Of a stretch of DNA of 64,000 nt, positions 43,936 through 53,048 are shown in pieces. The stretch comes from Aestuariibius sp. HNIBRBA575 (lineage in GTDB: Bacteria > Pseudomonadota > Alphaproteobacteria > Rhodobacterales > Rhodobacteraceae). A model generated the notes under the pieces. It was given only the letters and a program-made list of their open reading frames with translations, was not told the origin of the DNA and did no database searches. Within the stretch, counting starts at the first letter, position 1; every line of letters starts with the position of its first letter. Made by a program: the position numbers and the translations under genes. The stretch covers positions 399,501 through 463,500 of the forward strand of contig NZ_CP162414.1 of NCBI RefSeq assembly GCF_040932005.1. Reading direction: 5' to 3'.

Positions 43936-44946
43936 TTAGGATTGCAACGCTGAGATTTTCGCGGCCGTTTCAGACAGCGTCTTTTTGAACGGCATAGGCG
44001 CCCAGCCAAACGTTTTGCGCGTCGCTGAATTATCACCGCTCAGGTTCAGGCCAAGCCATCCCACCATACCGCGAGCTTCATTGTCGAAAATCGCGATGAT
44101 GCGCATAAGAAAATTGGGGGCAAGGCGGGTGCTTGGACCCGTATATCCTCCGTCCTTCAACATCTGTGCAACATCTCGAAAACTTCTGGCTGGTGCGTCG
44201 GCGACAAGGAACCTTAGGCCTGCCGCTTCGGGTGTTTCCAGCGCTTTGACATGCAGGGCTGCAACGTCGCGCACATCCCCCATAGGCATGGCAACCTTTG
44301 GGACCATTGGCATTTTACCGCTCAGCATACGCGCGATCGAGGACAGGGCCTCGCCCGAGAAATCATCCCCCACAGGCGGCCCAAATGTGGCACCGGGCGC
44401 AATGACGGTCAGCTCCAGATCGGTTCCGGCGGCTTCGTTTTTGATGAAATCCCAGGCGGCGCGCTCGGCAAGTGTCTTGCTCTTGAGATAGGCGCTCATT
44501 TTTGGCGCGTTGGTATCAGTCCAGTCGTTTGGGCCAATTTCGCCCGTCAGCTTGCTGAACATTGCGCCTGCAGAGCTGGTCAAAACGACACGCTGAACAC
44601 CGGCCTTTTTGGCGGCACGCATGGCGCGCAATGTGCCCTGAACCGCCGGGACAACGATCTCGTCCTCGTGTTTGGGGGCCGCAGAGATAAAGGGCGAGGC
44701 CACGTGCATGATATAATCCGCGCCCGTTGCGGCCTCGTCCCAGCCTTTGTCTGAGCCAAGATCCAGCTCGACGATTGTCAGGTTTGAGACATCAACAGAT
44801 GTAGCCGTCAGCGTATCGCGCACTTGCTGCTCTTTTCTTTTGCTGCGAACCGAACCGCGGACAATGTATCCTTGGCTCAGCAATTCTTTGGCGCAGTGCA
44901 GTCCAATAAAGCCGGAAATACCGGTTAATAATACGGTTTTCGTCAT
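43936..44946 (-). CDS. Extended SDR, aldehyde-reductase / dihydroflavonol-reductase-like
   Basis: 336 residues. NAD(P)-binding LLTGISGFIGLHCAKELLSQGY, with GSVRSKRK suiting NADPH, then MHVASPF and LTSSAGAM. The expected YxxxK is present as SAYLKSKTLAE. The C-terminal half has DVRDVAALHVKALETPEAAGLRFL. It likely reduces an aldehyde or ketone. Divergent from tetR, with two TetR-type palindromes between them, so it is probably a repressed target. Confidence 0.87.
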   Translation of the reverse strand: MTKTVLLTGISGFIGLHCAKELLSQGYIVRGSVRSKRKEQQVRDTLTATSVDVSNLTIVELDLGSDKGWDEAATGADYIMHVASPFISAAPKHEDEIVVPAVQGTLRAMRAAKKAGVQRVVLTSSAGAMFSKLTGEIGPNDWTDTNAPKMSAYLKSKTLAERAAWDFIKNEAAGTDLELTVIAPGATFGPPVGDDFSGEALSSIARMLSGKMPMVPKVAMPMGDVRDVAALHVKALETPEAAGLRFLVADAPARSFRDVAQMLKDGGYTGPSTRLAPNFLMRIIAIFDNEARGMVGWLGLNLSGDNSATRKTFGWAPMPFKKTLSETAAKISALQS

Positions 44947-45004
44947 CGGTCACTCTTTCTTAGAATCGCCAAAATGGCGTACTGTCTTCAGTTGCTTTGC
45001 AGTG

Positions 45005-45052
45005 TACTAGGTGGTATCAAACTGGAAGGCAATGATAAAGTACTGGATGGTA
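45005..45052. promoter_or_regulatory. Two TetR-type operators between the SDR gene and tetR
   Basis: TACTAGGTGGTA (45005-45016, followed by TCAAA) and TACTGGATGGTA (45041-45052, followed by TAAAA) share the TACYANNTRGTA core, the second with one deviation. Their spacing is 36 bp. The second ends 9 bp before the tetR ATG. Confidence 0.65.
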
Positions 45053-45061
45053 TAAAAGAAT

Positions 45062-45670
45062 ATGTGTGCTCAGCAAAAAACCGCCCTCAGAGGCCGCCCA
45101 AAGACGCTTGATCGCGATCATCTTATTGAAATCGCAAAAGAAAGTTTTTGGGTTGAGGGGGTGACAAATGTCTCAGTCAATGAGATTTGCAAGCGCGCCG
45201 GGGTTTCGAAACCAGGTTTGTACCGGGAATTTGGCAACGAAGACGGTTTGAAGCTAACGGTTCTACAAAACTATCGTGAGCATAATTTGGTTCCGCTTTA
45301 TGAGGCAATCCAAGCTGACAGGCCTTTCGCTGACAACGTCACCGCTTTGTCAGAATTGCTTCTATCCCATCAGGCGGAAACAAACCCGCCAAGGGGATGC
45401 CTCTTGCAAGACATGACAACTGTGCGCGCGCAGATGGGCGAAGCGGCCGCTGATGCGATTGAAGAATATCGCGCAGAGAGCCTGCGGGAGTATGAAAATT
45501 GGGTTGCCCGTGCGCGCAAGAACGGTGAGATTTCAACCTCACTGACAGATACTCAGGCCGCAGCCTATATCGACTTGCAACTCGCCAGCGCCATGGTGTT
45601 GATCAAACGTGAATCCCCAGTTTTAGCAATAGACATGTTTTTACGAACGGCATTTTCTGTTTTTCAGTGA
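45062..45670 (+). CDS. TetR/AcrR-family transcriptional regulator
   Basis: 202 residues. The N-terminal HTH (about 10-60) is HLIEIAKESFWVEGVTNVSVNEICKRAGVSKPGLYREFGNEDGL. The ligand domain (about 80-200) includes ANPRG-like NPPRGCLLQDMTTVRAQMG and resembles TetR_C regulators of aldehyde or xenobiotic response. The palindromes before it suggest autoregulation and control of the divergent SDR gene and the molybdenum hydroxylase operon 3.3 kb away. Confidence 0.88.
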   Translation: MCAQQKTALRGRPKTLDRDHLIEIAKESFWVEGVTNVSVNEICKRAGVSKPGLYREFGNEDGLKLTVLQNYREHNLVPLYEAIQADRPFADNVTALSELLLSHQAETNPPRGCLLQDMTTVRAQMGEAAADAIEEYRAESLREYENWVARARKNGEISTSLTDTQAAAYIDLQLASAMVLIKRESPVLAIDMFLRTAFSVFQ

Positions 45671-45728
45671 GTGCACTATTCAATGATGGGGAGCTGAAGA
45701 CAGGGCATTAGAATAGCGCTGTTTGAGA

Positions 45729-46625
45729 TCAGCCATGCAACAAGGTTTTGCTGTTTGAAAAGAACTCAATAAACGCTCGGGACTTTGGCGGCAGATAAGT
45801 CTTTTCTTGATAAACAAGGAACAAGTCTCTTGAGACGGGTTCCCAATTTCCAAGCGTCAAGCTGACAAGCGATTGATCTTCTAAACGGCGTTCAACCAAA
45901 TGATCCGAGAGATAGGCCAGGCCCATTCCTTCCAGCGCCATTTCCAGACACAAGGTCAGGTCATCACTTGCAATGTTACCACTTGGTTGCACCTGAAGAG
46001 TTCCCTCATTCGTATGTGAAAAGACCCAAGGTGTTTCAAATCCTGCAATGTGGGACCGGATGCAGGGCCAGCTTGCGAGATCCATTGGATGGCTTGGCAT
46101 CGATTTGCCTTCGAGAAATGATGGGCTCGCGACGACAAAATTTGACATGGTTCGAATCCGGCGGGCGACGACTGACGAATCCGCGAGCGGGCCAACCCGA
46201 AAGGCAAAATCAATGCGGTCATCAATGAGGTTTTGATATCGGCCTGTTCCTTCGAAGCGCAAGCTTATGTCAGGGTAGGTGCGTTGAAACCGCGCGAATT
46301 CAGATGAAAAATTTTTCAGCACCGTAGCGGGCCCAGAGACACTGAGCACGCCCTTGGGTGAATGTGTTTTGTCCGCCGCGGAATCTGTCAGCTCGTGCAA
46401 TGATGCCAACACCGCTTCGGCCTTTGGAAGAATGGCCTCACCGGCCTCGGTCAAAGACTGGCTTCTGGTTGTTCTATATAAAAGAAGCACACCTAACTCG
46501 TCTTCAAGCGACTTGATCTTGCGGCTCACAGTTGTTGTTGGCTGGTTCAGATGTCTGGCGGCTTCGGCAAAACTCCCGTGCCGCACCACCTCAACAAATA
46601 CTTTCAAAGCTTCGATCTGTTTCAT
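45729..46625 (-). CDS. LysR-family transcriptional regulator
   Basis: 298 residues from the ATG at 46625; the longer frame upstream is not LysR-like. HTH: EALKVFVEVVRHGSFAEAARHLNQPTTTVSRKIKSLEDELG. The effector domain has GVLSVSGPATVLKNFSSEFARF and IDDRIDFAFRVGPLADSSVVAR, typical of the CrgA/AaeR-like branch. Divergent from the NmrA-like gene at 46745 with 119 bp between, so it most likely controls that gene. Confidence 0.88.
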   Translation of the reverse strand: MKQIEALKVFVEVVRHGSFAEAARHLNQPTTTVSRKIKSLEDELGVLLLYRTTRSQSLTEAGEAILPKAEAVLASLHELTDSAADKTHSPKGVLSVSGPATVLKNFSSEFARFQRTYPDISLRFEGTGRYQNLIDDRIDFAFRVGPLADSSVVARRIRTMSNFVVASPSFLEGKSMPSHPMDLASWPCIRSHIAGFETPWVFSHTNEGTLQVQPSGNIASDDLTLCLEMALEGMGLAYLSDHLVERRLEDQSLVSLTLGNWEPVSRDLFLVYQEKTYLPPKSRAFIEFFSNSKTLLHG

Positions 46626-46744
46626 ATTGGCCCGAAAAGTGGGATGATTAATTCCAAATCCACTAACTAATCCAAGCAAACGGGACAAGCTATATCTGCA
46701 GAAATCGAAACGCGGCAAGGCCGCAACATTCAAGGAACTGCACG

Positions 46745-47626
46745 ATGGATATTCTCGTATTTGGCGCGACCGGTAACACAGGGTCGCTGATCGTGAACCA
46801 GCTGAAAGAGAAACAAGCCAATTTTGGCGTTGCCGTCTCAAAAGAAGGCAAGAGCGACGGTCTGGGCCTTGAGGCATCTCAATCCCGCGTTGCAAACTAT
46901 GACGATCAAGCCAGCCTGAGCGCTGCAATGGCTGGTGTTGAAACCATCTATTTTGTCATGCCGATCAGCCCGAATATGGTGCCGTGGACAGAAAATGTTA
47001 TTGCGGCAGCCAAGGAAGCGGGCGTTCAGCGCATTGTAAAACAATCTGGTTTGAACCCAAGGCTGGACGCAACATCTGATCTGATCCGCGACCACGCCGA
47101 AACCGATCAGATGATCGTAGATTCCGGTGTCGACTACACCATCCTGGGTGCAAATAGTTTCTACCAGAACTTTTATGGCAGCGTGCCATCCATTCAGGCA
47201 GAAGGCGCATTTTACGGCCCGTTGGGTGACAAGGCTTACAGCAACATTGACATTCATGATGTCGCCGCTGTCGCCGTCGAAGTCCTGACAAACGAAGGTC
47301 ACTCTCAAAAGATTTACCCGTTGACCGGACCTTCGGCATTGACCTCTGCAGAGCAGGCAAAGGCGATCTCGCAAGCGTCCGGAAAAGAGGTGAGTTTTGT
47401 CAACGTACCCAAAGACGCATTCGAAGGCGCACTCAATGGTGCCGGATTGGATGCTTGGACTTCCAAAATGCTGGCGGAGGCGTCCGAATGGTTCGCAATT
47501 GCTGATTACGCGTCAGTTACCAACAATGTCGAAGCCATCCTTGGCCGTCCGGCGCGCTCTTTTGAGGACTTCGCTCAAGAGCTGGCGCATGTGATCAACA
47601 AAGATGCGATTGAAGCTGATATGTAA
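46745..47626 (+). CDS. NmrA-like NAD(P)-binding oxidoreductase
   Basis: 293 residues. The N-terminal MDILVFGATGNTGSLIVNQL binds the dinucleotide, and the usual SDR YxxxK is absent, as in NmrA and quinone-reductase-2-like proteins. AKEAGVQRIVKQSGLNPRLDATSDLIRDHAETDQMIVDSGVDYTILGANSFYQNF matches the QOR2/NmrA pattern. It may reduce quinones or sense redox state. Under control of the divergent LysR (inference). A strong hairpin follows. Confidence 0.85.
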   Translation: MDILVFGATGNTGSLIVNQLKEKQANFGVAVSKEGKSDGLGLEASQSRVANYDDQASLSAAMAGVETIYFVMPISPNMVPWTENVIAAAKEAGVQRIVKQSGLNPRLDATSDLIRDHAETDQMIVDSGVDYTILGANSFYQNFYGSVPSIQAEGAFYGPLGDKAYSNIDIHDVAAVAVEVLTNEGHSQKIYPLTGPSALTSAEQAKAISQASGKEVSFVNVPKDAFEGALNGAGLDAWTSKMLAEASEWFAIADYASVTNNVEAILGRPARSFEDFAQELAHVINKDAIEADM

Positions 47627-47645
47627 GTGCTGCGGTCGTAATATA

Positions 47646-47674
47646 TCGGGCCGATCCCGTTTGGGTCGGCCCGA
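47646..47674 (+). terminator. Hairpin terminator after the NmrA-like gene
   Basis: CGGGCCGATCC paired with GGGTCGGCCCG (about 11 bp including one G-T) around a five-base loop, 20 bp past the stop codon. Only a weak T tract follows (ATCTCT). Confidence 0.65.
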
Positions 47675-48230
47675 AAATCTCTGAACTTACAGGGCGGGGG
47701 CGCCCTTTATGGACCAGAGGAAAACCTAGACAAGCTACCCCAACAACGCTCGAGGCTTGTTGAGTTTGGATTGCATGGCATGTTGAACGGAAATCCGATT
47801 ACCTCTGGTATTAGCAAGAACGCCCAGAGACCTTAGCGCCGGGAATTTTCGTCCGTCGCCCGGACCATTGCGTGCAGCTAGGGTCTTAATTTCATGGTGT
47901 TTTTGTGTTCAAAATGGCGACATCAGGCTTTGACTTAATTGTGAAAATTAGACAGAAGGTGTGGCGGATTTTTCTGGCTCAAAAACGACCGCTTAGATGC
48001 GCATCAAGAGAGGTTTCGGCGCGTAAACCCATCCAGTTCCTGCAATGTGATCAATTCCTGTTGGAGGCGTTCGTCGACATCCAAATCCACACGGGGCTTG
48101 GCTGCGTTTGGCGACACCACAAAAACCGTTGTGCTGGTGCATGGCGCCTTTGCTGACGGGGCATCTCCGTCACCTGCGACTGGCAACAATCTGCTAAACG
48201 CAGACGTTGCCAGCGATGGGTTTCACGCCC
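47675..48230 (+). pseudogene. Gene-poor stretch with alpha/beta-hydrolase N-terminal relic
   Basis: The only recognisable piece is 48108-48165, plus strand, giving TTKTVVLVHGAFADGASPS, the first strand and oxyanion loop of an alpha/beta hydrolase (KTVVLVHGAFADGSSW in family members). The sequence then becomes unrelated and stops at 48247. No start or remaining domain exists. The rest of the stretch has no supported gene. Confidence 0.5.
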
Positions 48231-49061
48231 TTAATAGGTATAGCTGATCACCAATCCAGACGTCGTTTGCGTTTCGGACCCGCGTTCCTGCACGATCGAT
48301 GAATTGCGCACGTCACCGGCGAGCTGGTCAAACGAAGCAAAGCCAACAAGCGCGACATTCTGATTCAGAGGAACATAAGCCGATGCATTCAGGCCGTATG
48401 ACATGATACCGCCACCTGCATCATATTCGCTGATCCCAGATGCGGCTGATTGATCCGCTGAGACATCAAAGAATGTGCTCGTGTAGCTGTCATCGGCGAA
48501 ACTGGCCGATGGGCCAAACGATATGACCGATTGTTTGCCAAACAGGTCAACCGGGGCGTTATAGTTGACATCAACGTCGCCAACGAACCCGTCATGTCCC
48601 CCATCGATGCCTTTGCGCACCGCAAGTCTGGCTTGCAGGTTTCCGTGGGTGTATTCGAAATATCCACCGATTTCGGCGGTTTCATCAATGTCGCCCAACC
48701 CTTCGATTTCAGAACGTGCACCGTTGGACAGAACCAATGCGTGGCTGGGTGGGGTGTCTTCGCGGCCAGCATCATAGGTCAAAATCGCACCGGCGGTCAG
48801 ATTGTCGTCTTTGTAGAAATCATACGACACCCCATCGAGCAGAGAAATGTTCAGACGGTCGCCGACGGAAACAGAAATATCAGGCAGCGCGTAGGTCGAT
48901 GTTTCACCACTGCCAAGGAAGGTTGGCGCTGACACGATGCCCCCCGAAACGGTGAAATAGATGTCATGCCCGGCAAAGGTGTCTTCGGCGGCGTCTTGTG
49001 CTGCGACGCTGACAGCTTGAAGGATCAGGGATGTCGCGGCGATTGTTAGGATCGTTTTCAT
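48231..49061 (-). CDS. MipA/OmpV-family outer membrane protein
   Basis: 276 residues with a signal peptide (MKTILTIAATSLILQAVSVAAQ). The mature part is beta-barrel-like with alternating strands and the family pattern GGIVSAPTFLGSGETSTYALPDISVSVGDRLNISLLDGVSYDFY and the terminal TTSGLVISYTY with an aromatic C-terminus. OmpV/MipA proteins are outer-membrane barrels; some scaffold murein enzymes. It neighbours serine hydrolases that may act on peptidoglycan or peptides, an idea without direct evidence. Confidence 0.85.
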   Translation of the reverse strand: MKTILTIAATSLILQAVSVAAQDAAEDTFAGHDIYFTVSGGIVSAPTFLGSGETSTYALPDISVSVGDRLNISLLDGVSYDFYKDDNLTAGAILTYDAGREDTPPSHALVLSNGARSEIEGLGDIDETAEIGGYFEYTHGNLQARLAVRKGIDGGHDGFVGDVDVNYNAPVDLFGKQSVISFGPSASFADDSYTSTFFDVSADQSAASGISEYDAGGGIMSYGLNASAYVPLNQNVALVGFASFDQLAGDVRNSSIVQERGSETQTTSGLVISYTY

Positions 49062-49183
49062 GGTTTTCTCTTTGTTCGGCGCGTGTTTCGCGCATTGAGT
49101 AATTTTTGCGGCTCAGAGAGGTGAGCCATTAGGGTGAGGGATGATTTGGGTGGATTTAGCGGGCTGGCCGATAGGGCGCAGGT

Positions 49184-49879
49184 TCAAACCCCGGCCATCT
49201 GCGGGCGGCGTGATTTGGTAAACAGGATGCGAACCAGCCAAAACAGCATCAGCACGATGATGATCAGTTCGGGCAGGGATAGAATGCCGCTGTCGCGGAT
49301 CACTTCTGGAAAAGCATCAGCGCCCGGTCCGGTAAAGGCCGACCCCGCCGCGATGAAAAACCCGATACACATGCGCCAAACATGCTGTGCGATCCGGTGT
49401 TTGTAAGACAGGGTTTTATGCAACAGGACGAGGATGTCATTGAACAAAGCAACCCCCGCCATCCCTGCCAAGAAGAAGTAGTCCGCCGCGGCAAATCCTC
49501 GCAAAATCTGATCCGGCAATGTTTGGGCGCAAAACCCGGCTGTGACCAAACCCAGCGTGTTGGCGAAGTTCACAAAGCTGATGGTCATGAACAAAGCCCC
49601 GCGATGCCCGGTCCGCGCCTTGGCCAGAAACCAGCCGCTCAGCACTAGGGTCACGCCCAGCACCCCGGCGTGAAACGTGATGAAAAAGCTGTCAAACTTA
49701 ATCAGGCCCAGCATCGCGCCAAGGAAGGAAGACAGCGCCATGGCCACGGTAAAGATGCGACCGGCATTGATGTGGTTTCTGGCCCCTTTACGGACGGCGA
49801 ATGTGACGGCGCCCATCACGACGGCGATGGCTCCGGATGTGATATGTGCAAAGGTGGTGAATGTGACGAATACAATCAT
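49184..49879 (-). CDS. Multi-pass membrane protein (DUF2306-like)
   Basis: 231 residues with about seven hydrophobic helices. The first third FAHITSGAIAVVMGAVTFAVRKGARNHINAGRIFTVAMALSSFLGAML resembles the DUF2306 layout, with H and R residues facing the membrane. Function unknown. The start is 170 bp from the divergent AraC regulator (ATG at 50050). Confidence 0.65.
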   Translation of the reverse strand: MIVFVTFTTFAHITSGAIAVVMGAVTFAVRKGARNHINAGRIFTVAMALSSFLGAMLGLIKFDSFFITFHAGVLGVTLVLSGWFLAKARTGHRGALFMTISFVNFANTLGLVTAGFCAQTLPDQILRGFAAADYFFLAGMAGVALFNDILVLLHKTLSYKHRIAQHVWRMCIGFFIAAGSAFTGPGADAFPEVIRDSGILSLPELIIIVLMLFWLVRILFTKSRRPQMAGV

Positions 49880-50049
49880 TGGGGTTCTCTATCGTTGTGG
49901 CCGAATGTTGATTGGCCGTGAATTTGAACCCTGTTTGGCTATAAATATTGCCCCTGTCGTCCGCGCGGGACGGCGCGTACAATTATTCGCACACATTCCG
50001 GGACGTTTTTCACGTTGATGCCGACGCAGAATTGCGCCTATCAATCGGT

Positions 50050-51210
50050 ATGTTTACCGACGGAGCCATAGCCATCTCTGCTGCCTGTTTGGGCATTGCT
50101 CTGGCCGGGGCGATGTCCGCGATACGCAGCCCGCAGGACAGGTTTGCGCGTCTGTTTCTCACGCTGGTGTTTGGTGTTTTAGGCGGCATCGTTGCAACGC
50201 CGCTCGTGTTTAAGTTCGCCCCATCCATGTACGGATTTTACCTGCCGGTTGTGATGGAACTGCTGCTAATTCTGCCGCCGACTGTGTTTTATTACGTGTC
50301 CTCAAAGACAACCGAACTGCAATCGCTGGCCATTCACAGACGGCACGCCATTTTGCCGATTGTTGGCAGTTTGGTGATGATCGGCTACTGGTTTCAGCCC
50401 GCCGATGCGCAAAAAATGATGTTCATTGAGGGCGAGCTGCCGGATGGCTTCATGCCCTCAACGCTGGTTTTGGCAACCTTTGTTCTGATTTTCTGTTGGG
50501 TGGTGTCATCGTTTGTTTATCTCGTCGCAACCCTCAAAAGATTGCGCGCCTATCGGGTAAAGCTGCGGTCTCTTTATTCCAATCTTGAGGACCGCGAATT
50601 GTGGTGGCTTGACTGGTTTGTCATTTCCATCGTCACGTTATGGGCCGTCACTGCGGTCACGTTTGTTGCGCACAATACCGGGTTTGATTGGGTCCTCGTA
50701 GAAGAACTGATGTACAGTTTAACCGGGTGTCTGTTGCTGTTTGTCATGGCCTTTGCGTCGATCACCCCCCCTGAAACAGCGCCCGAACAGCCCGACGAAC
50801 CTAATGAGCCCAATGAGCCAAACGGCACGTCAGAGGCAAAATATGCGCGATCTGCCCTGACGGCGACGCATGCCGAACAGCTTGCCATGCGGATCACATC
50901 GGCCATGGCAAAGGATGCGCTGTATCTTGATCCCAATCTGTCGTTGCAAAAATTGTCACGTCACGTGGGGGCATTGCCCAATCAGGTGTCTCAGACGCTC
51001 AATGAACAGATCGGATCGACATTCTTTGATTATATCGCCCATCACCGGATTGAGGCCGCCAAACCGCTCATCCTAGAAGGGGCGGCATCGACGTTGACGG
51101 TCAGTTTGGATGTCGGATTTAATTCGCGTTCAACATTCTACAAGGCGTTTAAACGGGAAACCGGGATGACCCCCAAATCCTACCGAGAAGCGATTGCCAG
51201 CACGGCCTAA
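50050..51210 (+). CDS. Membrane-embedded AraC-family regulator
   Basis: 386 residues from the ATG at 50050; a TTG at 49948 would add 34 polar residues. Residues about 1-240 form seven or so transmembrane helices. A linker rich in PNEP repeats leads to KYARSALTATHAEQLAMRI and an AraC HTH pair ending VSLDVGFNSRSTFYKAFKRETGMTPKSYRE. The linker and KYARSAL block recur in the regulators at 54.7 and 57.2 kb, so the three are paralogs. It converges on a serine hydrolase gene at 51289. Signal and targets are unknown. Confidence 0.85.
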   Translation: MFTDGAIAISAACLGIALAGAMSAIRSPQDRFARLFLTLVFGVLGGIVATPLVFKFAPSMYGFYLPVVMELLLILPPTVFYYVSSKTTELQSLAIHRRHAILPIVGSLVMIGYWFQPADAQKMMFIEGELPDGFMPSTLVLATFVLIFCWVVSSFVYLVATLKRLRAYRVKLRSLYSNLEDRELWWLDWFVISIVTLWAVTAVTFVAHNTGFDWVLVEELMYSLTGCLLLFVMAFASITPPETAPEQPDEPNEPNEPNGTSEAKYARSALTATHAEQLAMRITSAMAKDALYLDPNLSLQKLSRHVGALPNQVSQTLNEQIGSTFFDYIAHHRIEAAKPLILEGAASTLTVSLDVGFNSRSTFYKAFKRETGMTPKSYREAIASTA

Positions 51211-51288
51211 ATGGGCAGGTGGCTGCACGTCTGCGCAACATTGGGGTGACGAATGTCTGTTGGCCAACACGCCCCGGTTCCATGGGAG

Positions 51289-52314
51289 TCATTGATGTTT
51301 TGCAACAGCCTGTAACACCTGAAACAAGAAACCAATCGGGCGACGCGGTGCGTCCGTTTGGTTAAAGCTGCCAATCACATAAATGTCGCGGTCTGGCGCA
51401 TAAAAGGCAAATGTCCCACTGGCGCCAGAATGCCCGATCAATTCAGGGGTGGCGCGAAACAGCGTCATCCAGCGGGGCAGTTTGATCCGCATCAGGCCAT
51501 AGCCATATTGCAGCGGGAAAAAGAGCCGGTTCCATTGGCGCATCTGTGCGTGTCTCTGCGGTGTGAACAGCTGGCTTGCGAAATATGCGCGCAAAAAGAT
51601 CAGCATATCGTCCAAGGTTGATATGATCCCGCCATCGGGTCCCATGCTTTTCAATATCTGCGGAACCTCCAAAACGGTGTCTTTGTGATAAATCGGCAAT
51701 CCAATGTCGGTGCCGTCCATTACGGCCGTTTGTGTCAGGCCAAGGGGCGCGCATATCCGTGTTTGCAACGCCTGATCAAACGTTTGCCCCGTCACTGCCT
51801 GAATGACCGCACCCAGCAACTGAAAATTAGTGTCGGAATAGTACGACCGCCCCTGCTCGGGCGCGGCTTGTGAGGGCAGGGCCCGTGTCATTTGCAATAC
51901 ATCATTTAGATCGTAATTGCGGTCATCGCCCTGTTTCAGATCCTGGGCCAGATCGGATTCATAATAGTCCGCCAGACCAGAGGTTTGATGTAGCAATTGG
52001 CGAACCGTCAAATGGGCGCTGTAATCATGCCCCTTTACCACATGTAACCCCGTTAGATCGACGTCGGTTAGGATGCGCTGGACCGATTGGCCCAGATCAA
52101 TCCGCCCCTCATCAGACAATTGCATAACAAGGGACGCGGTGAACATTTTCGAAATACTCGCAATGGCAAAACGCGTCTGTTGTTTGGCGGCGCCAGCGCT
52201 GCCTTTGAAATCCACCAGACCATCGCCAGAGTGCACCCGCAGGATCACCGCATGGGTCTGTGCCTTTTGACATTCCGTATCGATCAAGGATTGAAGCGCA
52301 TGATTGAGTGTCAT
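51289..52314 (-). CDS. Serine hydrolase, beta-lactamase/class C fold
   Basis: 341 residues, with no obvious signal peptide. Motifs: ASISKMF (SxxK), YYSDTNFQLLG (YxN as YSDTN), IGHSGASGTFAFYAPD (HSG instead of KTG). It belongs to PF00144 with esterase and peptidase members. It converges with the AraC regulator at 50050 and overlaps the upstream DUF4386-like gene by ATGA, giving a coupled set of lipoprotein, DUF1127-like, SDR, membrane protein and hydrolase. Substrate unknown. Confidence 0.87.
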   Translation of the reverse strand: MTLNHALQSLIDTECQKAQTHAVILRVHSGDGLVDFKGSAGAAKQQTRFAIASISKMFTASLVMQLSDEGRIDLGQSVQRILTDVDLTGLHVVKGHDYSAHLTVRQLLHQTSGLADYYESDLAQDLKQGDDRNYDLNDVLQMTRALPSQAAPEQGRSYYSDTNFQLLGAVIQAVTGQTFDQALQTRICAPLGLTQTAVMDGTDIGLPIYHKDTVLEVPQILKSMGPDGGIISTLDDMLIFLRAYFASQLFTPQRHAQMRQWNRLFFPLQYGYGLMRIKLPRWMTLFRATPELIGHSGASGTFAFYAPDRDIYVIGSFNQTDAPRRPIGFLFQVLQAVAKHQ

Positions 52315-53012
52315 TGATCAAAGCTTTCTTTGGGGCGGGCGTGGTCCATTTCGAACGGGGCACGTTTGAATATGAGCGACAGGCCGATTGCAATAAACCA
52401 CGCGATGGCACCCAGCCCAAATAGGGCCCCGGTTAAATCCCCAATTGCCGGGATCACAGTCATCAAACCGCCGGCCCCGGTCAGCAAACCCAAAACGTTG
52501 GTGATTTTTCCAAGGCTGCGCCCGATCCAACCGGCAATGCTGACGCAAAGGATCCATATCCCCCCGGCGATTTCATTGCCTCCACCCAATCCGAGTTCAA
52601 CGGCGTGCAACGTTTCCCATAGGGTCACTGCGCGATCGATGTCCGTTGCCGCAATGATGGCCGCGCGTTCCACTGCAACATTTGCGATCATCCCGGCCCC
52701 CATCACCAGCGCGCACCAGATCAATCCAAACGCACGGGTCATCCCAGCCCAGTCTTTGGTCGCAGGGCATAGCCGCGCATGCAGCGCCACCACCAAAACC
52801 GCCAATGCCAGCGCATTCAGGATGTAGATCACGCTGTTCCACAGGATCAGAAACGACGGACTGACCTCAATAAAATCAATGACAGCGCGGGGATCCAGAT
52901 CCGCCGTGCCAAATCCCAATGGGGCCAAATAAGTGACAAGATATGCAAAGCCGAACAAATAGGTTGCCGCGCAAATGAGGCCTGCCAATCCGCCAATTGT
53001 TTGAAGTTTCAT
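52311..53012 (-). CDS. Multi-pass membrane protein (DUF4386-like)
   Basis: 233 residues with six or seven hydrophobic helices: KLQTIGGLAGLICAATYLFGFAYLV, FLILWNSVIYILNALALAVLVVAL, LGLGGGNEIAGGIWILCVSIAGW. This resembles the DUF4386 layout. The stop overlaps the hydrolase start. It may help export or anchor the hydrolase, which itself lacks a signal; that is inference. Confidence 0.68.
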   Translation of the reverse strand: MKLQTIGGLAGLICAATYLFGFAYLVTYLAPLGFGTADLDPRAVIDFIEVSPSFLILWNSVIYILNALALAVLVVALHARLCPATKDWAGMTRAFGLIWCALVMGAGMIANVAVERAAIIAATDIDRAVTLWETLHAVELGLGGGNEIAGGIWILCVSIAGWIGRSLGKITNVLGLLTGAGGLMTVIPAIGDLTGALFGLGAIAWFIAIGLSLIFKRAPFEMDHARPKESFDQ

Positions 53013-53048
53013 GGGCTCTCTCCAATAGATGTTTGAAATAGTGAACGT

